From Basidiobolus meristosporus CBS 931.73 (lineage: Eukaryota; Basidiobolomycota; Basidiobolomycetes; Basidiobolales; Basidiobolaceae): a DNA stretch of 64,000 nucleotides. Below the pieces are notes generated by a model that saw only the letters and a list, made by a program, of their open reading frames with translations, ran no database searches and had not been told where the DNA came from. Where the stretch lies: positions 91,027 to 155,026 of the forward strand of contig MCFE01000144.1 in assembly GCA_002104905.1 (NCBI GenBank). Direction: 5' to 3'. Shown here piece after piece: positions 1-12,061 of the stretch. A program made the translations under genes and the position numbers. Within the stretch, counting starts at the first letter, position 1, and the number at the start of each line of letters is the position of its first letter.

Positions 1-2156
1 GCAAATATATTCAATACATTTGATGGTAAATGTTATAAATAACCCAAAGCAAGGGCCTCTCTGAAGGTGTATATGGCCATGCCTTAGCCTTGGTGCTGGA
101 TGGATTCTTACTAAATATGTACTCTGCCACCAAATCCTGCTGGTAACTAATTCTCATCTACCTGAAACTGCTGCCAATCTTATGATATCAAAGCAGGGAT
201 CTGATGGCAGTCTCACTGACATTGAAGCCTAAGTCACCATTCAACATGGATAGCTACCTGTATCCATTGCTGGATGATTTTGTAAGTTATCCAGCAGGAT
301 CCTAGTAAATGCTCCTCATATCAAAGCACTTATTTTTATCTGCATTGGAGATACCCCAGCCATTTTTCTTGCACAATAGATGGTATTGCTGTTGAATGTG
401 TGAGATCCAGGGAGTTAACTCCAAAACTCACAGATATAATCATTATCCAAGCATCAATACTAAGTTATATCATGTTTTTATAGAGAGAACATACCAATGT
501 CAGAATGCAATTGCAGCAAAGCTGGTCAGCTATAAGCCTCCTGCCAGAATACTGAGTTAATCAAAAACAGGATATACAAAAGATAGTGGAAATCTGTTGG
601 AGCAAAAGCTTTCCACTGAGAGCAATGCATATGCTCTTCAACAATATCCTAATATTAATGATCAAGTTGTACATGGGGCATTTTGACTGAATGAGCCCTT
701 TGAGATACTGAAAAAGCTGAAAGAATTGGTAAGATGATACAGAGTATTTGCAATGCAAAGAATTTGTAACAAGCTTTAATGAATACTGATATATATATAT
801 GCAACAATACAAATGTAAAGACTGGATGAACTGCATATACATTTATTCAAGGAGCCATCAGAAGCAATCTCTACCAAGAGTAGATTAGAAGTATTTAGAG
901 CTGTATGTAGATATTGTAGGAATATTTGTTCAGAAGCAGATTACAAAAGCCAATTTGGCATATTTACAGCTATTAGGCAAGGAGTTTGTGACAGGACTGA
1001 AGCAGCTATATTACTTGCATAAAGCTGAGCATATAGAACTATGCCACTGCTGCAACTATTTTCTACTCTATCTTGCTTAGTGTGTGGACCATGTTGAGCC
1101 TTGCTTCACCTTTTTAGAGTTTCTTATGAAGCAAAGCAATTCCAATGTGTGGGTAATCAGTTAAGTACTGCAAAGTTGAGCTGGATTTAATAAGCAACTA
1201 ATTTGTTTTAGGACAGCTTTGCCAAAGTATGCTGGGCTAATCTTGAGTGCAAGCCAATTTCTATATCATTCAATATGTAAGTCATACAAACAAGAATCAG
1301 AGCATATGTATAAGGGGGACTAGCATACAGCAGTAAGAAGGAATATCTTAGTCAAGTGCCTAAGAGTATATTGCAGATAATTATTTGGTATGCAGGTAAA
1401 AGTGGCAGCAACCAAGCATATATTTGCAAGATATATATGCTGCCAGCAATGTAAGGTACATGTTAGCTTTGCAAGTATCACCATGAGAAGTTTCAAATTT
1501 GAGGTGATAGAAATGTGCCATTACAGCAGGTGTGCCTGTATGGAAAGGTTAGTAAGAAGGGGGCCTTAGTTTGTTTTAACTTGAACTATATGTGAAATGC
1601 CAATGGTAGTGGTGGGTAAGCAAATAAATTGGGGTGCTTCTGCAGTGGAATCAATCAAAGGCACCAGGAGAGATAGCCAAACCAGTGCCATTTGGTAAAT
1701 TTGTATGGTAGCATTATACAGGACTAGCTTCAGTCAGTGTACTGTTGTTATGATGCCAACAGATGTCCACATCAGGGCTGTCAATTTACAGTCAATTTTT
1801 TTTGCTTATATGGTAATTAGATGTACTGGCTGTTCAGGTCCACTTAGATAAGTGTAGTCTGCATAAGCCCATTAGAATGCCATTCATCTGCTGTCAAAGA
1901 ACTGCCAAAACACTGTCAAGTATTTATACCTATTCAGTACTAAAATCAGCAAAATTTTATTACAATCCTCTAATATGATTGTGCAGAGAGTCAGTAATTT
2001 CAAGCTGCTGGTATTATGATGGGCACTTTGTGGGATCCCAATGGCTGAACCTGATTGGATCCACGCACACAACCAAATTATTTTTCATGGGGATGGTAAC
2101 CCTAAGCAACATCAATGATGTCAATAAAAACATTTTATTGAAAAAAATGATGAACT
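1..2156. other. Gene-free AT-rich, CpG-free flank
   Basis: No ORF here has coding character; the short open frames are random. Reading by eye I find no CG dinucleotide before about position 2064, whereas TG and CA are common. That is the pattern left by long-term deamination of methylated CpG in silenced repeat DNA. No tRNA or recognisable element end was seen. Confidence 0.6.
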
Positions 2157-2161
2157 ATATC
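2157..2161. repeat. Target-site duplication of the copia element (left copy)
   Basis: The five bases ATATC lie directly outside the left LTR and are repeated exactly at 6807-6811, directly outside the right LTR. A 5-bp duplication is the normal integrase footprint of Ty1/copia elements, so it fixes both ends of the insertion. Confidence 0.8.
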
Positions 2162-2509
2162 TGTTGCAAGAATCTTGGAAATATTGAAAGTGATTGGGAT
2201 AACAACTAGATCATGTGGTATTCACTTAATGATTCATTGAATGTTGAAGTAGTACTTATACTTTAAGTGGTTTTGGCATAAAAAACACATAGAATAGGTA
2301 TAGGAAGTTTGCAAGAGTATATGTGCAGAGTTTAGGGCTGTTTGGACAGCTTTGAGAATTTTCATGTTCCAGGTACCTGATATTTTGGTGAAAATATTCC
2401 CAGTAAATCCCAACAAGGAATTTGGTCAGTATTCCCTAGGATTTGAAGGGAATGTCACAAGTGACTAAGTTAGGTGAATATTTAGGTGGAATTACAAATT
2501 TTTACAACA
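2162..2509 (-). repeat. 3' LTR of the copia element
   Basis: This stretch aligns along its whole length with 6457-6806. Read on the minus strand it begins TGTTGTAAA and ends with CA, the usual TG...CA termini of LTRs. It sits directly after a purine-rich tract, as expected for a 3' LTR. Confidence 0.9.
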
Positions 2510-2518
2510 CTCCCACTC
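2510..2518 (-). other. Polypurine tract (plus-strand primer)
   Basis: On the minus strand this reads GAGTGGGAG and abuts the start of the 3' LTR with no gap. That is the standard position of the RNase H-resistant primer for plus-strand DNA synthesis. Confidence 0.7.
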
Positions 2519-2519
2519 A

Positions 2520-5500
2520 GCTAAATCTTCATACTGACTAGTCCCAATTTTTGACCACGCATGTATAAACCTGTCTCTATCATTTCATCTGAAGGACAGT
2601 AAACTAAGCTCAGTAAGTTATTCACTATAGCTTCACATATGAAACAATGTCCAATATCTATGTGCTTAGTTCTAGCATGAAAATTTGGATTTCTACCTAA
2701 TTGTATACATCCTTGGTTATCTTGAAATAAAGTTATAGGAATTTTTTGACATAAGCCTAAGTCTGCAAAAAGCTCTCTGAGCCACATTGCTTTTTTTTGC
2801 TTCACAGGCTGCCATATACTCTGCCTCTGTGGTGGAAAGTTCAATGGTGGTTGCTTTCTTAAATTCCATCATATTGCTCCTTGACCATAGAGTAAGGTAT
2901 ATCCTGTGGTGGATCTTCTGTCTTCTGAGTTTTGTCCCCAATCAGCATCAGCATATCCCTCAAGATCCTGTTCTGAATCCATATAAGTATATCTTAAACA
3001 GATATTAGCCATTCTTCTTGGATATCTAAAAATCCACTTGACTGCTACAATATGATCAGATTCATATTTCTGATTATGCTGGCTGACAACTCCCACTGAA
3101 TATGAGATATCTGGACATGTTCCAAGCATGATATGCATCAGACTGCCAACTATAAATTGATAAGGAAAGTCAGGGCTATCAGATGGCCCTAATCTCTCTT
3201 GACTTGGTTGAGTTTTCACCAAGTCAAGGTTTGTCTCCATTGCAGTAGCTGCTGGTTTACAGTCTTCCATTTTGTACTTCTTTAGTATATCTTGAACATC
3301 GTTGGATTGGCTTAGGGTGATAGTCTGGATACTTCTGTCTATGGAGAGCTTAATCCCTAAGTAGTAACTGAGTTCTCCTAGATTTGGACATTTTGAGCTC
3401 CTTAGATAGGCTGGACTTAGTCTCTTCCAATGTTTCTAGATTATTAGTGGCTATAATAAGATCATCCAGATATAGAGCTAATAGAACTGGATTTGCTCTA
3501 TATGGCTTATAGTATATACTATAGTCAGCATTACTCCTGTTGAAACTCAAGACTCCACATAAGAATCTATCTTGCAATGCCAGGCTCTTGGTGACTGTTT
3601 AAGACCATATAGAGGCTTTTTGAGCTTGCAGATCAAATGGGGGTTATCTTGGTCAGCAAACCCATCAGGCTGGTCCATTTACATGTCCTTGTCAGGTTCT
3701 TCATTCCAAATGCAGTTTTCACATCCATTTGATAAATTTAAAACTTATATTTGGCTGCAATTGCCAATATTAATCTGATTGAATTAAACTTGGCTGCCAG
3801 TGCAAAGGTCTCAGTATAGTCAAGTCCTTTTGTTTGCAAGTATCCTTTGGCCATAGATCTTGCTTTATGTCTTTCAATTGTACCATCAGCCTTGGATTTT
3901 GTCTTGAAGACCCATTTGCATCCAATTGATTTTTGGTTGATTGATAATTTGACTTAGTCCCAAGTTTGATTTTCCATCAGGGTCTGATATTCCTCAATCA
4001 TTGCAGATCTCCAAAACTTTGTCTGAGGGCTACTAGGGCTTTTTTTACAGTCTAGGACTCACCAATATGAACTGAATAGGCATAGGCAAGGTTTGTACCC
4101 TCATTGATATAGTAATTTGGTCTATTTTTGTCTGGTTGGATTGCCAGGCATTTGATACTGGAATGATCACTTCTGGGATACTCCTGAGCACTGCTTCACG
4201 CTGAACAATGGTTGTAGAGTCCTCTAGGGTGAAAAGTTTGCATTGTTTTGTTCTGATTTAATCCTGACAATTGATGGACTTTGGATCATATTTTTGTTAT
4301 TGTCTGATGTCATTTTTTGTGCAAATTTTGAATTTTCATCAAGCAACACATGCTTGAACTTGATAAACTTCTTTGCTTTGGTATTGTAGAGTCTGTATGT
4401 GTTACTCTGATTGCAGTAACCCCAAAATATGCATTTAACACTTTTTGGCTCAAATTTTGACTGATTTCCAGGCAGTTTCTTTGCATGTGCTATACACCCA
4501 AATATTCTTAGATGCTCTGCACTGGGTCTATGTTCAATCCATGCTTCAGATGGAGTATAATCATCAGGTATTCTGCTATAACTCCTATTTTTAAGGTCTA
4601 CATCTGGGATATCTGATTCTGCCCAAAAATCATAGGATTATTTTTGATTATGGATCATGGATCTAGCCATATCAATTATTGCTATGTTTAAACATTCTAC
4701 TACTCCATTTTGCTGTGGGGAGTATGATACAGTAGTCTCTTGCTTCATCCTATTAATTTTGCAGAAGTGGATGAAGTGTGTTGAGGTATATTTTCCACCA
4801 TTGTCAGAACATATTTTATTGATTTTTGCACCAGTTTCTCTCTCCAACATAGCTTTCAACTCTCTGAACTTAGACAGAGCCTCATCCTTTCTCACTATGA
4901 AGCATACCCATGTGTATCTTGTATAATCATCAATAAAAGAGATTAAAAACTTCATCCCTCCTAAGGATAAGTTTTGCATAGGTCTACAGAGATCTGAGTG
5001 AGTTAGATCTAATTCTTTCATAGTTTTGATTAACCAAGAGCTCTTGAATGGTTGTCCGGCTTGTTTCCCATATATGCAGACTTCAGAGTGCTCCAAATTA
5101 GCTGGGGGATTAATCTTTACTCTGGAAATTAGTTGATCTTTGATCATTTTGCGCAAATTATCAACATTGTTGTGTCCAAATCTCCTGTGTCAAAGTATTG
5201 ATGTTTCTTCAATTAAGCTACTTATATTGGCTTCAAGATATGATGGAATATAAGCTAGCTTATACAGATTCTGATTTCTAATACCCAAAGCAATAAGGGC
5301 ACCTCTTTGATCAGTGATCATGCATCCAAAATTGTCAAAGCTGAAACCAAGTCCTTCTGCTATGGCCTTGCTTACAGATAGTAGGTTCTTGGCTATTTCT
5401 GGTACATAGAGTACTTCTTTAAAGGTCAGTGTATGGCTTCCATTACTGCTTCTAAGGCTTAATTGGATTGTTCCTTCTCCCACTGCATCAAATGTTCTAT

Positions 5501-5560
5501 TGTTACCTGTGAAAACCTTCTTAATTGGAATTTCTTTGTATTAAATAAAAAGTTCTTTTT
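2520..5560 (-). pseudogene. copia pol (protease/integrase/RT/RNase H), broken
   Basis: Reading from right to left: 5483-5190 is the segment after the protease, with a VPEIAKNLLSVSKA-like stretch typical of copia. 5156-4638 is the integrase core with HSDLC, FIDDYTR, SDNGGKY and a PQQNGVVE-like motif, covering the D,D,E residues. 3577-3350 carries YLDDLIIA, the RT catalytic box. 3270-2521 is RNase H (ADADWG, STTEAEYMA, a DNQG-like motif and an ARTKHIDI-type end). The integrase-RT linker at about 4600-3600 is readable only in pieces between stops. Every enzyme domain of a copia polyprotein is present but none is joined in one frame. Confidence 0.92.
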
Positions 5561-5699
5561 GATGTATTAAGTGCTGAGATGCTCCAGAGTCATTATACCA
5601 TGCCTGAGAATCCTAGGTAGTGGTTCTATTTAATGAAGATGTGAATAGTCTGTCTTTGGTTGCTGCAGCATTTCCATACACAGGCTTCTTTTACTGTTA

Positions 5700-6425
5700 T
5701 CTCTCTTTTTCAGACACCAGTCTGATGTGTGTCCTTTCCTTTTGCAGTAGTTGCAAAACAGGTTACTGTTGCCTTTGTAGGGTCTTGGGACCTCCTTTGT
5801 TGGTTATCATTGCTTATTAAGGCATTTTCTTTTTCCTTCTTTTTGGCACTTGATTTTCTTAATTCTTCATCCAGGAGCCTTCCATATACATAATTAAAGG
5901 TCAATTCTTCAGACTGGACTCCAGGGCTGATATAAGACCCTGAAACTCATCTGTCAGGCTATTCAGGATGGTAACTATCACATCCTCATCAGTAGTTGGT
6001 ACGCCCACAGATTCTATCTCATCTACCAGCAGGGTAATTCTGTTAATTAGATTTTCATTTCTTCCCCTGGCAGCATCTTTATAGTAGAAATCTTGTTTCA
6101 GATACATTTTCTTAGCAGCTGAACATGAATGGTGGGTGTCTTCTAATGCCTTCCAGTCATTCTTTGCCGTTTTTGCTCTTGAGCATTGAATTAGCAACTT
6201 GTCTTCAACATCAAGGCAAATGCAATTAAAGGCACTGTGTTCTTTCTTCTGCTACTTCAAGGCTTCCTCTCCCACATTTCTAGGAGGGCATTCTTCTCCC
6301 ATGACAATATCCCAAAGGCCTCTTTCTTGTAGCAACATCTTCACCTTCACCTTCCACACTTGGTACTAAGATCCATCCCACTTTTCAGCAGAGGGAAAAG
6401 TTACAGTAATAGCAGTTGTAGACAT
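5700..6425 (-). pseudogene. copia gag with CCHC zinc knuckle, broken
   Basis: Translation would begin at the ATG at 6425, 19 bases inside the PBS. The start region reads as a copia gag N-terminus (a KWDGS.YQVWKVK-like stretch, then ERGLWDIV), followed by a segment with GVPTTDEDVIVTILNSL near 6000. At about 5733-5775 a zinc knuckle CNYCKRKGHTSDWC (C-X2-C-X4-H-X4-C) is readable, but in a different frame from the preceding segment, so at least one frameshift separates them. Stops also occur near the N-terminus. Confidence 0.85.
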
Positions 6426-6443
6426 TTCAGACAGTGACAGCTT

Positions 6444-6456
6444 GGGGCTCATAACC
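6444..6456 (-). other. Primer-binding site of initiator-tRNA(Met) half-molecule type
   Basis: On the minus strand GGTTATGAGCCCC directly follows the 5' LTR. It is complementary to the anticodon arm of initiator tRNA-Met (GGGCUCAUAACC), not to the tRNA 3' end. Priming by an internally cut initiator tRNA is established for Drosophila copia. The same site, with one change, recurs at 9613-9625. Confidence 0.8.
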
Positions 6457-6806
6457 TATTGTAAAAGTCTTGGAGCTATTGGAAGTGATTGGGATGGCAA
6501 GTAGATGATGTAGTTTTCACTTTAATGATTTATTGAATGTAAAAGTAGTATTTATACTTTTGCATGGTCTTGGCATTACAAACAAGTAGAATAGGCCAAG
6601 GAAGGTTCCAAGAGCATGAGTGCAAAGTCTGGGGCTGCTTGGACAACTTCAAGAATTCTCCTGCTCTGGGTACCTGGTAATTTGGTGAAAATATTCTAAG
6701 TAAGTCCCAACAAGAAATTTGGTCAGTATTCCCTAGGATTTGAAGGTAATGATCCACAAGACTAAGTTAAGTGAGTATTTAGGTGGAATTACAAATATTT
6801 ACAACA
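6457..6806 (-). repeat. 5' LTR of the copia element
   Basis: Partner of the LTR at 2162-2509. The inner end has mutated from TG to TA on the plus strand, while the copy at 9626 keeps TG. The PBS follows with no spacer. Confidence 0.9.
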
Positions 6807-6811
6807 ATATC

Positions 6812-7662
6812 ATCAGTATATTAACAAGATGTGGCACCTACAAAAGACCTAAATAGATTCATATAATAGGGACAACCACATCAATGCCAGTCAACATACC
6901 CTTCCACCAAGAAGGGATTGAACAAGTTGGCCCCTTCACTGAGGTGGCAAGTTGCTTCCACTGTCACTCCTTGCAATGTGTACTATACTAAATACAACCA
7001 CAGGCTTTTCCCTGTGTGAGATCATATACCCTATGAAAAATTATTGTGATGATCCAGTCAAAAGGCTGTCACAAATTTAAAGTCCCATGACTGAGAAGTA
7101 TTGATCTCATCTGGACACTATGTAAAGACCGTCAAAAAATAATTGCACACTAGATTTCACAAAAAACTTGGTCAAAATTTTTCATCACAACAACACAGAA
7201 GTGGCTTTTGATTGGTTCTCTGCCAATTTTCTCACTTCCTGATCCCAGACACTCTATCACCTCCTGCATGTGTGGGCATTGATCAGCTATTGCCTCTTTA
7301 TCACACTCCTAACTTCCTGATTCAACTGGTTCTCTTTCATTTCATGCATACATATTGATTTATTTCTGTTGAAACTTCAGTTGTACCACAATTACCATTT
7401 GTATTGACCTACACAAGTCCCTACACCTTACACTAACAATATGCCCAACCCCACACTCAACAAGTAACTTCATTAAAATCCACCACTCAATAGGTATTTC
7501 TGCTTTAAAGCTCTGTTTCCATGACTTTAGCAGCAACCTCTGCAAGTCTTTGCAATAAATCCTTGCAATATTCAAGTGTGTTTTCTTGAGCACTGCTCTT
7601 GAAGAAGTGCTGCAACTTCTTTGTGCGCCTATTAATGTTCTAAAATTCCAATGAAGGCATTG
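6812..7662. other. Gene-free, CpG-poor stretch
   Basis: No convincing ORF or RNA gene. A short minus-strand frame at 7360-7593 reads toward the decayed ORF on its right and may be its eroded tail, but I could not match it to anything. Confidence 0.45.
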
Positions 7663-9212
7663 TCATAACCTTTGAGATCTAGATGCTGTTACTTTGTCTA
7701 GCAGTAGAATCTTCACTCTGTCAACCATGGAGGACATGGAGTCTGTGGTAGACAAATTTCCTTTCTCTGCAAACTCACCTACCTCACTGGAGTGTAGCTC
7801 AACTGGCTGCACTTCCAACTCTTGTGATAACAGCTGTTTTCTTGTTGGTAATTCTTCTTGGTTATAGTGGGATTCAGAATGCTCTGGGCTTATGGCAAAA
7901 ATTGGCACAAACTACAGCTTTTTTCCTATGCTTCCCTGTCTCAGGCTTGGGTATATGCTTTTCCCTTTACCTTTTCCTCAATCACTGCCAGGTCTTTCAC
8001 TGCTATTTTATATGAGTCTTTCATGTCTTGAATTATGTTTTCTCCTTGATAACTGCTGCTCCAATGCATCTGCTTTGGCCTGCTTGTCCCTTGATGGCAC
8101 TTTGCAGGCAATCTGAAGCTTCTTTCCTGCTTGTTTAAAGCTCTTAGCCCATGTGGTGATGGGCTCCTGAGGTAGCCAATGGTTTTTATCACTGCTAGGT
8201 CCTTCACTGCTACTGTAACTGGGTGCTTCTAGAGTGGAATTATTATTTTTCATTCATAAATGTTGTGCTGGTGCATCTGTGTCTGCCTGCTTTTTTCTTA
8301 TTAGCACTCTTCTAGCTACTTGATGTCTCTTTGATGCTTGTTTGGAGCTTTCAGCCCTGCTTGTAACAGTTCTTGAGGAAGCCACTGGTTTTTAGCTGTT
8401 GCACCCTTGTTCTTCTGCCTTTGATAGTTTCTACTATTCTTGAGATGCTTTCCTAGCATACTAATGCTGGCCCAAGATACCTTTGCTTATTTGAATCCAT
8501 GATAATGCTCATGGAAAAATTCAAGCACATTCTGCTTGGCCTTGAGTTCCTGATGGTCCCATGGCATGCAAGCCTTAAGGTGCAGGCATGTTATACTTCT
8601 AATAGCCTCATGAATATTAGCCCACTCTTTGTCATTGAACTTGACAGCTTAAACAGTTCTTCAATGTCCTTTTATTTTTAGGCTTTGGTATAAACACAAC
8701 ATTTTCTCCCTACCATGCTGTGATAGATTTATCTTTGGGCTTCAACTTTGGTCACTGATGTTGTGCTTCAAAGACTACATGGTGTTCCTCTGCTGTCTCT
8801 TTGGGAAATGGCTCAATTTTTGGCAGTGACACTGAGCTACTTGGGTTCCTTCTTTGCAGCAAATATACTGCCTTCTCTACCTGGGATATTGATTGCTCTA
8901 TACCTTTATCTACTCATCCTGTTTCTAGACTATTTGCAGATTTCTCTGAGCCATTGCATTTATCCTATCAGCCACTGCACCTAATTGGCTTATTGATGCT
9001 TTGGTATGAGCTGGCAACATACTTGCTAATACAGGTGGTGGTGATGTTATGACTGCCACTTGCTGATCCCCAGCTGAAGGTACTGCTTTTGCTACATTCT
9101 CATCTCCCTCAGCACTATGGTCAGCTTGCAGCTTCACAGAGATCCCCAATTGCCTACTTGACTGAGAGCCTGAGGAGTCTGCATTTTTACTTACAGTGGG
9201 CACACTACCCAC
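7663..9212 (-). pseudogene. Decayed ORF of an unidentified mobile element
   Basis: Several minus-strand frames (9212-8925, 8253-8008, 8207-7941, 7908-7663) read as one long protein broken by stops and frameshifts. The protein is rich in Lys, Gln, Ser and Glu and has no enzyme motif. It contains a degenerate internal duplication: the segments around 8245-8440 and 8030-8240 both read as ...W/R-S-KQA-K..Q-AR/CKV-R-KQA-D/KA... on the minus strand. The CpG-poor context and proximity to copia remnants suggest a gag- or LINE ORF1-like protein. I do not recognise the family. Confidence 0.45.
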
Positions 9213-9234
9213 TAGGTCTTTTTTGAGTGTAGCC

Positions 9235-9970
9235 CTGCTTCTTGCACTGAGATTGATTTGTCAAGATCTCCCAAGCCATGGCATTGGTATTCCTTCCTAT
9301 CAGTTACTTACATTTGCTTCCAAGTATGATGAGATATATGTCAACTTGCATAGAGTTGGATTGCTTGTACCTAAGGTATAATGGATACAATCTTGACCAG
9401 TGCATCTGCATTCAGAACTATCAGAACTGAGACTGAAGTTATTTTATGTGGCCTTGCTTACAGATAATGGATTCTTGGCTACTTCTGGTAGACAGAGCAC
9501 TACTTTGGAGCTAAGTGTGTGGCTTCCTTCTTTACTTCTGAGATTGAATAGATGGCTTTTAATATCTTGCTGGCAATATTTGCTATTCTTCACTTAGCAA
9601 GAGTGACTGCTTGGGGCCCATAACCTGCTGTAAACATTTGGTGATACAGGAAGTGAATGTGGCAATAAGTATATTATGACATTTTGACTAGATGCTTTAT
9701 CAATAGGAGTGTAGTATTTATACTGTTAAATGATCTGGAAGAAATACCCACATAGAATATGTTTGAAAGGTTCCACAAGCATGTGTACCAAGTAGGGAGC
9801 TGTTTGGACAACCTTGAAAATTCTCATGTATTGGGTACCTGAAATTAAAGGAAAAATATTCTAAATACATCCCAGCATAGATTTAGGTCAGAATTTTTTA
9901 AGGTTGGTAAGCAGTGATCCCAGCTATTAAGTTAGGTGAGTATTTAGATATGGTTACAGAACTTACAACA
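9235..9970 (-). mobile_element. Second copia remnant: internal fragment, PBS and 5' LTR
   Basis: 9626-9970 aligns with the LTRs at 6457-6806 and 2162-2509. 9613-9625 matches the PBS with one change. 9250-9550 matches the post-protease segment at 5210-5470, including the paired words for CTTGCTTACAGAT and TTCTTGGCTA. Gag is missing: the protease-side fragment lies almost against the PBS, so an internal deletion removed roughly 1 kb. No 3' end was found. Confidence 0.82.
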
Positions 9971-10472
9971 GTAAGTTCAGAGAAACTTGGAGGTCAGCTG
10001 ATATTATGATGGTATTCTGCCAGCCTTGAGTTGAGTATTTTTTCTTAGGAATATGGGCTACAAGCTAGGCCATGAATCAAACTTGGATTAGCCTTGCGAT
10101 TGTGTCAACACAAGTTGTCCACAATATACTATGCCTCTTCAAGTGGTACTTATCACCAAGGTCAATCTCTGCATTGTATTGCAATCATGGAGAAAAATGA
10201 AGAATTCCCAATGCTTCAGGTGTCAGCGATTTTGAAGGAATTCTCACCGTCAGGATACTGAGCACACTAGCAAGAATGGTAACGATGGGTAACAGCAGAC
10301 CAAGAAGAGCATTGATCAATACGGAATTTTTGTGGCATAATTTGCATCCAAGCGATCATGCCCAATTCAGGTTTTCAAACCGGCTACACACTTGATAAAC
10401 CAGTGGCACGTGGGAATCAAGCGATTTATTAAATGAGGGAACACAAATGAACGCAGTGGGCTTGACCATCTA
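9971..10472. other. Boundary between CpG-poor repeats and gene island
   Basis: CG dinucleotides reappear from about 10095 onward and remain frequent through the gene island. No gene was seen; the right part is the 3' flank of the DUF2235 gene. Confidence 0.5.
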
Positions 10473-12061
10473 TCACAGGTACTCATCCTGGACGGCGAGA
10501 ACATCCTTCGGGGCAAATGTGCGCTCCAGGCTGCCCTGCCAATGATCATACCCGTGACCTTTCTGGAATTCGTCCAGTTTGGGAATCAGATACTCGTTCA
10601 GAACGATTGTCTTGCCACCGGAAGATTTTTCCCAACGCGCCCTCACTCCGTCCGCGGCCTCGATGTACTTCCAGCCATTTACAAATGGAGCGGGCATGTA
10701 CCCTTTCACGTTCTTGACTCGATGGGACACGCTAGGGTGAATCTCCTCCATGAACTGGTCGTAGTGAATCTCCTTGCTTCCAGCCTTCTCGAACGCCTTG
10801 GTCTCCCCTGGCTTACGACAGTAGGATGCCTTCCCGGATGACATGAGGGACGGTACCCACCAGAAGCTTGACCAAGAGTTGGTGTCTATAAGTACATCGT
10901 TGTTATTCCAAGCAATATTCCTCCATGCAGGAGTCAGGTTACGAATGCTCTTGTTCATCGTATCAAGGTTTGTTGCGCCGATTCTGAAGAGAATATACTT
11001 CTGCAAGGCGGTGCCACTGAGTTGCAGCAGGCGGAAGAGCTGATCACACATCCAGGAAAAGGCGATCTCGTCGACGCTGCTGGTATCAGCGGAGCCTTTG
11101 CCCTGCCCGCCAACGTCGGAGTGATAGCCAGGGAACCAGCACTGCTTAAGGTTCACACTTGTCGTGCCGTCTTCGTTACAGCAGCTGGAGTCAAGATACC
11201 ACAGAGTAGGCGGGAAATTGCCTCGAGTCTCGTCCAGCGCTAGCGCTTGGAATGCATTCTCGATTTCTGGTCGTAGTTAGCACATATGCGCATGTGATCA
11301 ATGAGAAAGGACTTACTAGGATTAAGTTTTGTCGAGTGGAAGTGTTTATCTTCTCCGGCTTGGCCAAACCAGTTGAAACCTCTCAGGCTACCAACGGTGT
11401 CCCAGACACCCACAACCTTGATCTTCACATGTTCGTGTGCGGCTTTTCTCAGATACGACAGGCGGGTACCATACGAAGGCCTTGGTGCGCCCTGCTGTGG
11501 TGGAACGGTGCCAAGCTCTCCAGCAATGAGCTCTCCCTGAGCCCACGCGGTCTCTTCAAAAGTCAAATCGCCTCTGCTCTTGTAGATACTGTAGACCTCA
11601 AAAAAGTGGTCCATCAGGAGAGGAGTTAGAAGCCCCACTTGACAGATAAAGCCAGCCAGAGACCGGGCTGTATAAGCGCCACGGGAGAAACCGAAAAGAA
11701 AGATCTCATCTCCAGGACCCCAATTGTTGGCGAGGAAGTTGTAAGCTTCGCAGACATTTTCCGCGAGACTGTCGCCAAATGCACCTTGGCGAGCTTTGTC
11801 GACGTGGGTTAGAGAGCCGGTACCCACACCAGACTGGTAATAGACTATCTGGGGGACTTTCTCACCCTCATTGTTGATACCGACCCTGGAAATCACTCGG
11901 CTCAAACGAGCAACATTACTGGAATAGTCCTCGGTTCCTTTGTCAACTCCGTTGAAAGTCCCGTCACAGCATACGATGAGTCGCTTCTTTATATTTCCTT
12001 GGGCCTGGGTGGATTTGCAAGCCAAGCAATTATCAGTCATGATGGAGGAGATAGTCACCAA
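10473..12061 (-). CDS. DUF2235 alpha/beta-hydrolase-like protein
   Basis: Two exons (12061-11317 and 11266-10473) joined across a 50-base intron with GTAAGT, a GCTAAC branch site and CAG give a 512-residue protein. The junction restores an uninterrupted FQALALDETRGNFPPTLW stretch typical of the family. Near the N-terminus is CCDGTFN (DGT at about residues 33-35). GFSRGA at about 124-129 is the nucleophile elbow (G-x-S-x-G type), VWDTVGS supplies the acid, and GYHSDVGG in exon 2 carries the His. DUF2235 is the catalytic fold of bacterial Tle1-type phospholipases and is common as uncharacterised proteins in fungi. No signal peptide or membrane segment is visible, so it is probably cytosolic; the substrate is unknown. 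An in-frame ATG at 12040 is an alternative start. Confidence 0.85.

Larger units (their letters stand above)
2162..6806 (-). mobile_element. Ty1/copia LTR retrotransposon, structurally complete but decayed
   Basis: The element is about 4.65 kb and reads on the minus strand: 5' LTR (6457-6806), PBS, gag with a CCHC zinc knuckle, protease/integrase region, reverse transcriptase, RNase H, PPT, 3' LTR (2162-2509). Integrase precedes reverse transcriptase, which is the copia (Pseudoviridae) order. A perfect 5-bp target duplication flanks it. Frameshifts and stops break the coding region into at least eight pieces, and the two LTRs differ at roughly a fifth of positions by eye, so the insertion is old and cannot be autonomous. 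Related LTRs occur at 9626-9970 and at 45650-46240, so this family has been active repeatedly around the gene island. Confidence 0.93.

Noticed and set aside
1-9970. RIP (repeat-induced point mutation) as cause of the AT-rich repeats
   Set aside because: RIP favours CpA to TpA; here CpA and TpG remain abundant and only CpG is missing, so CpG methylation decay fits better.
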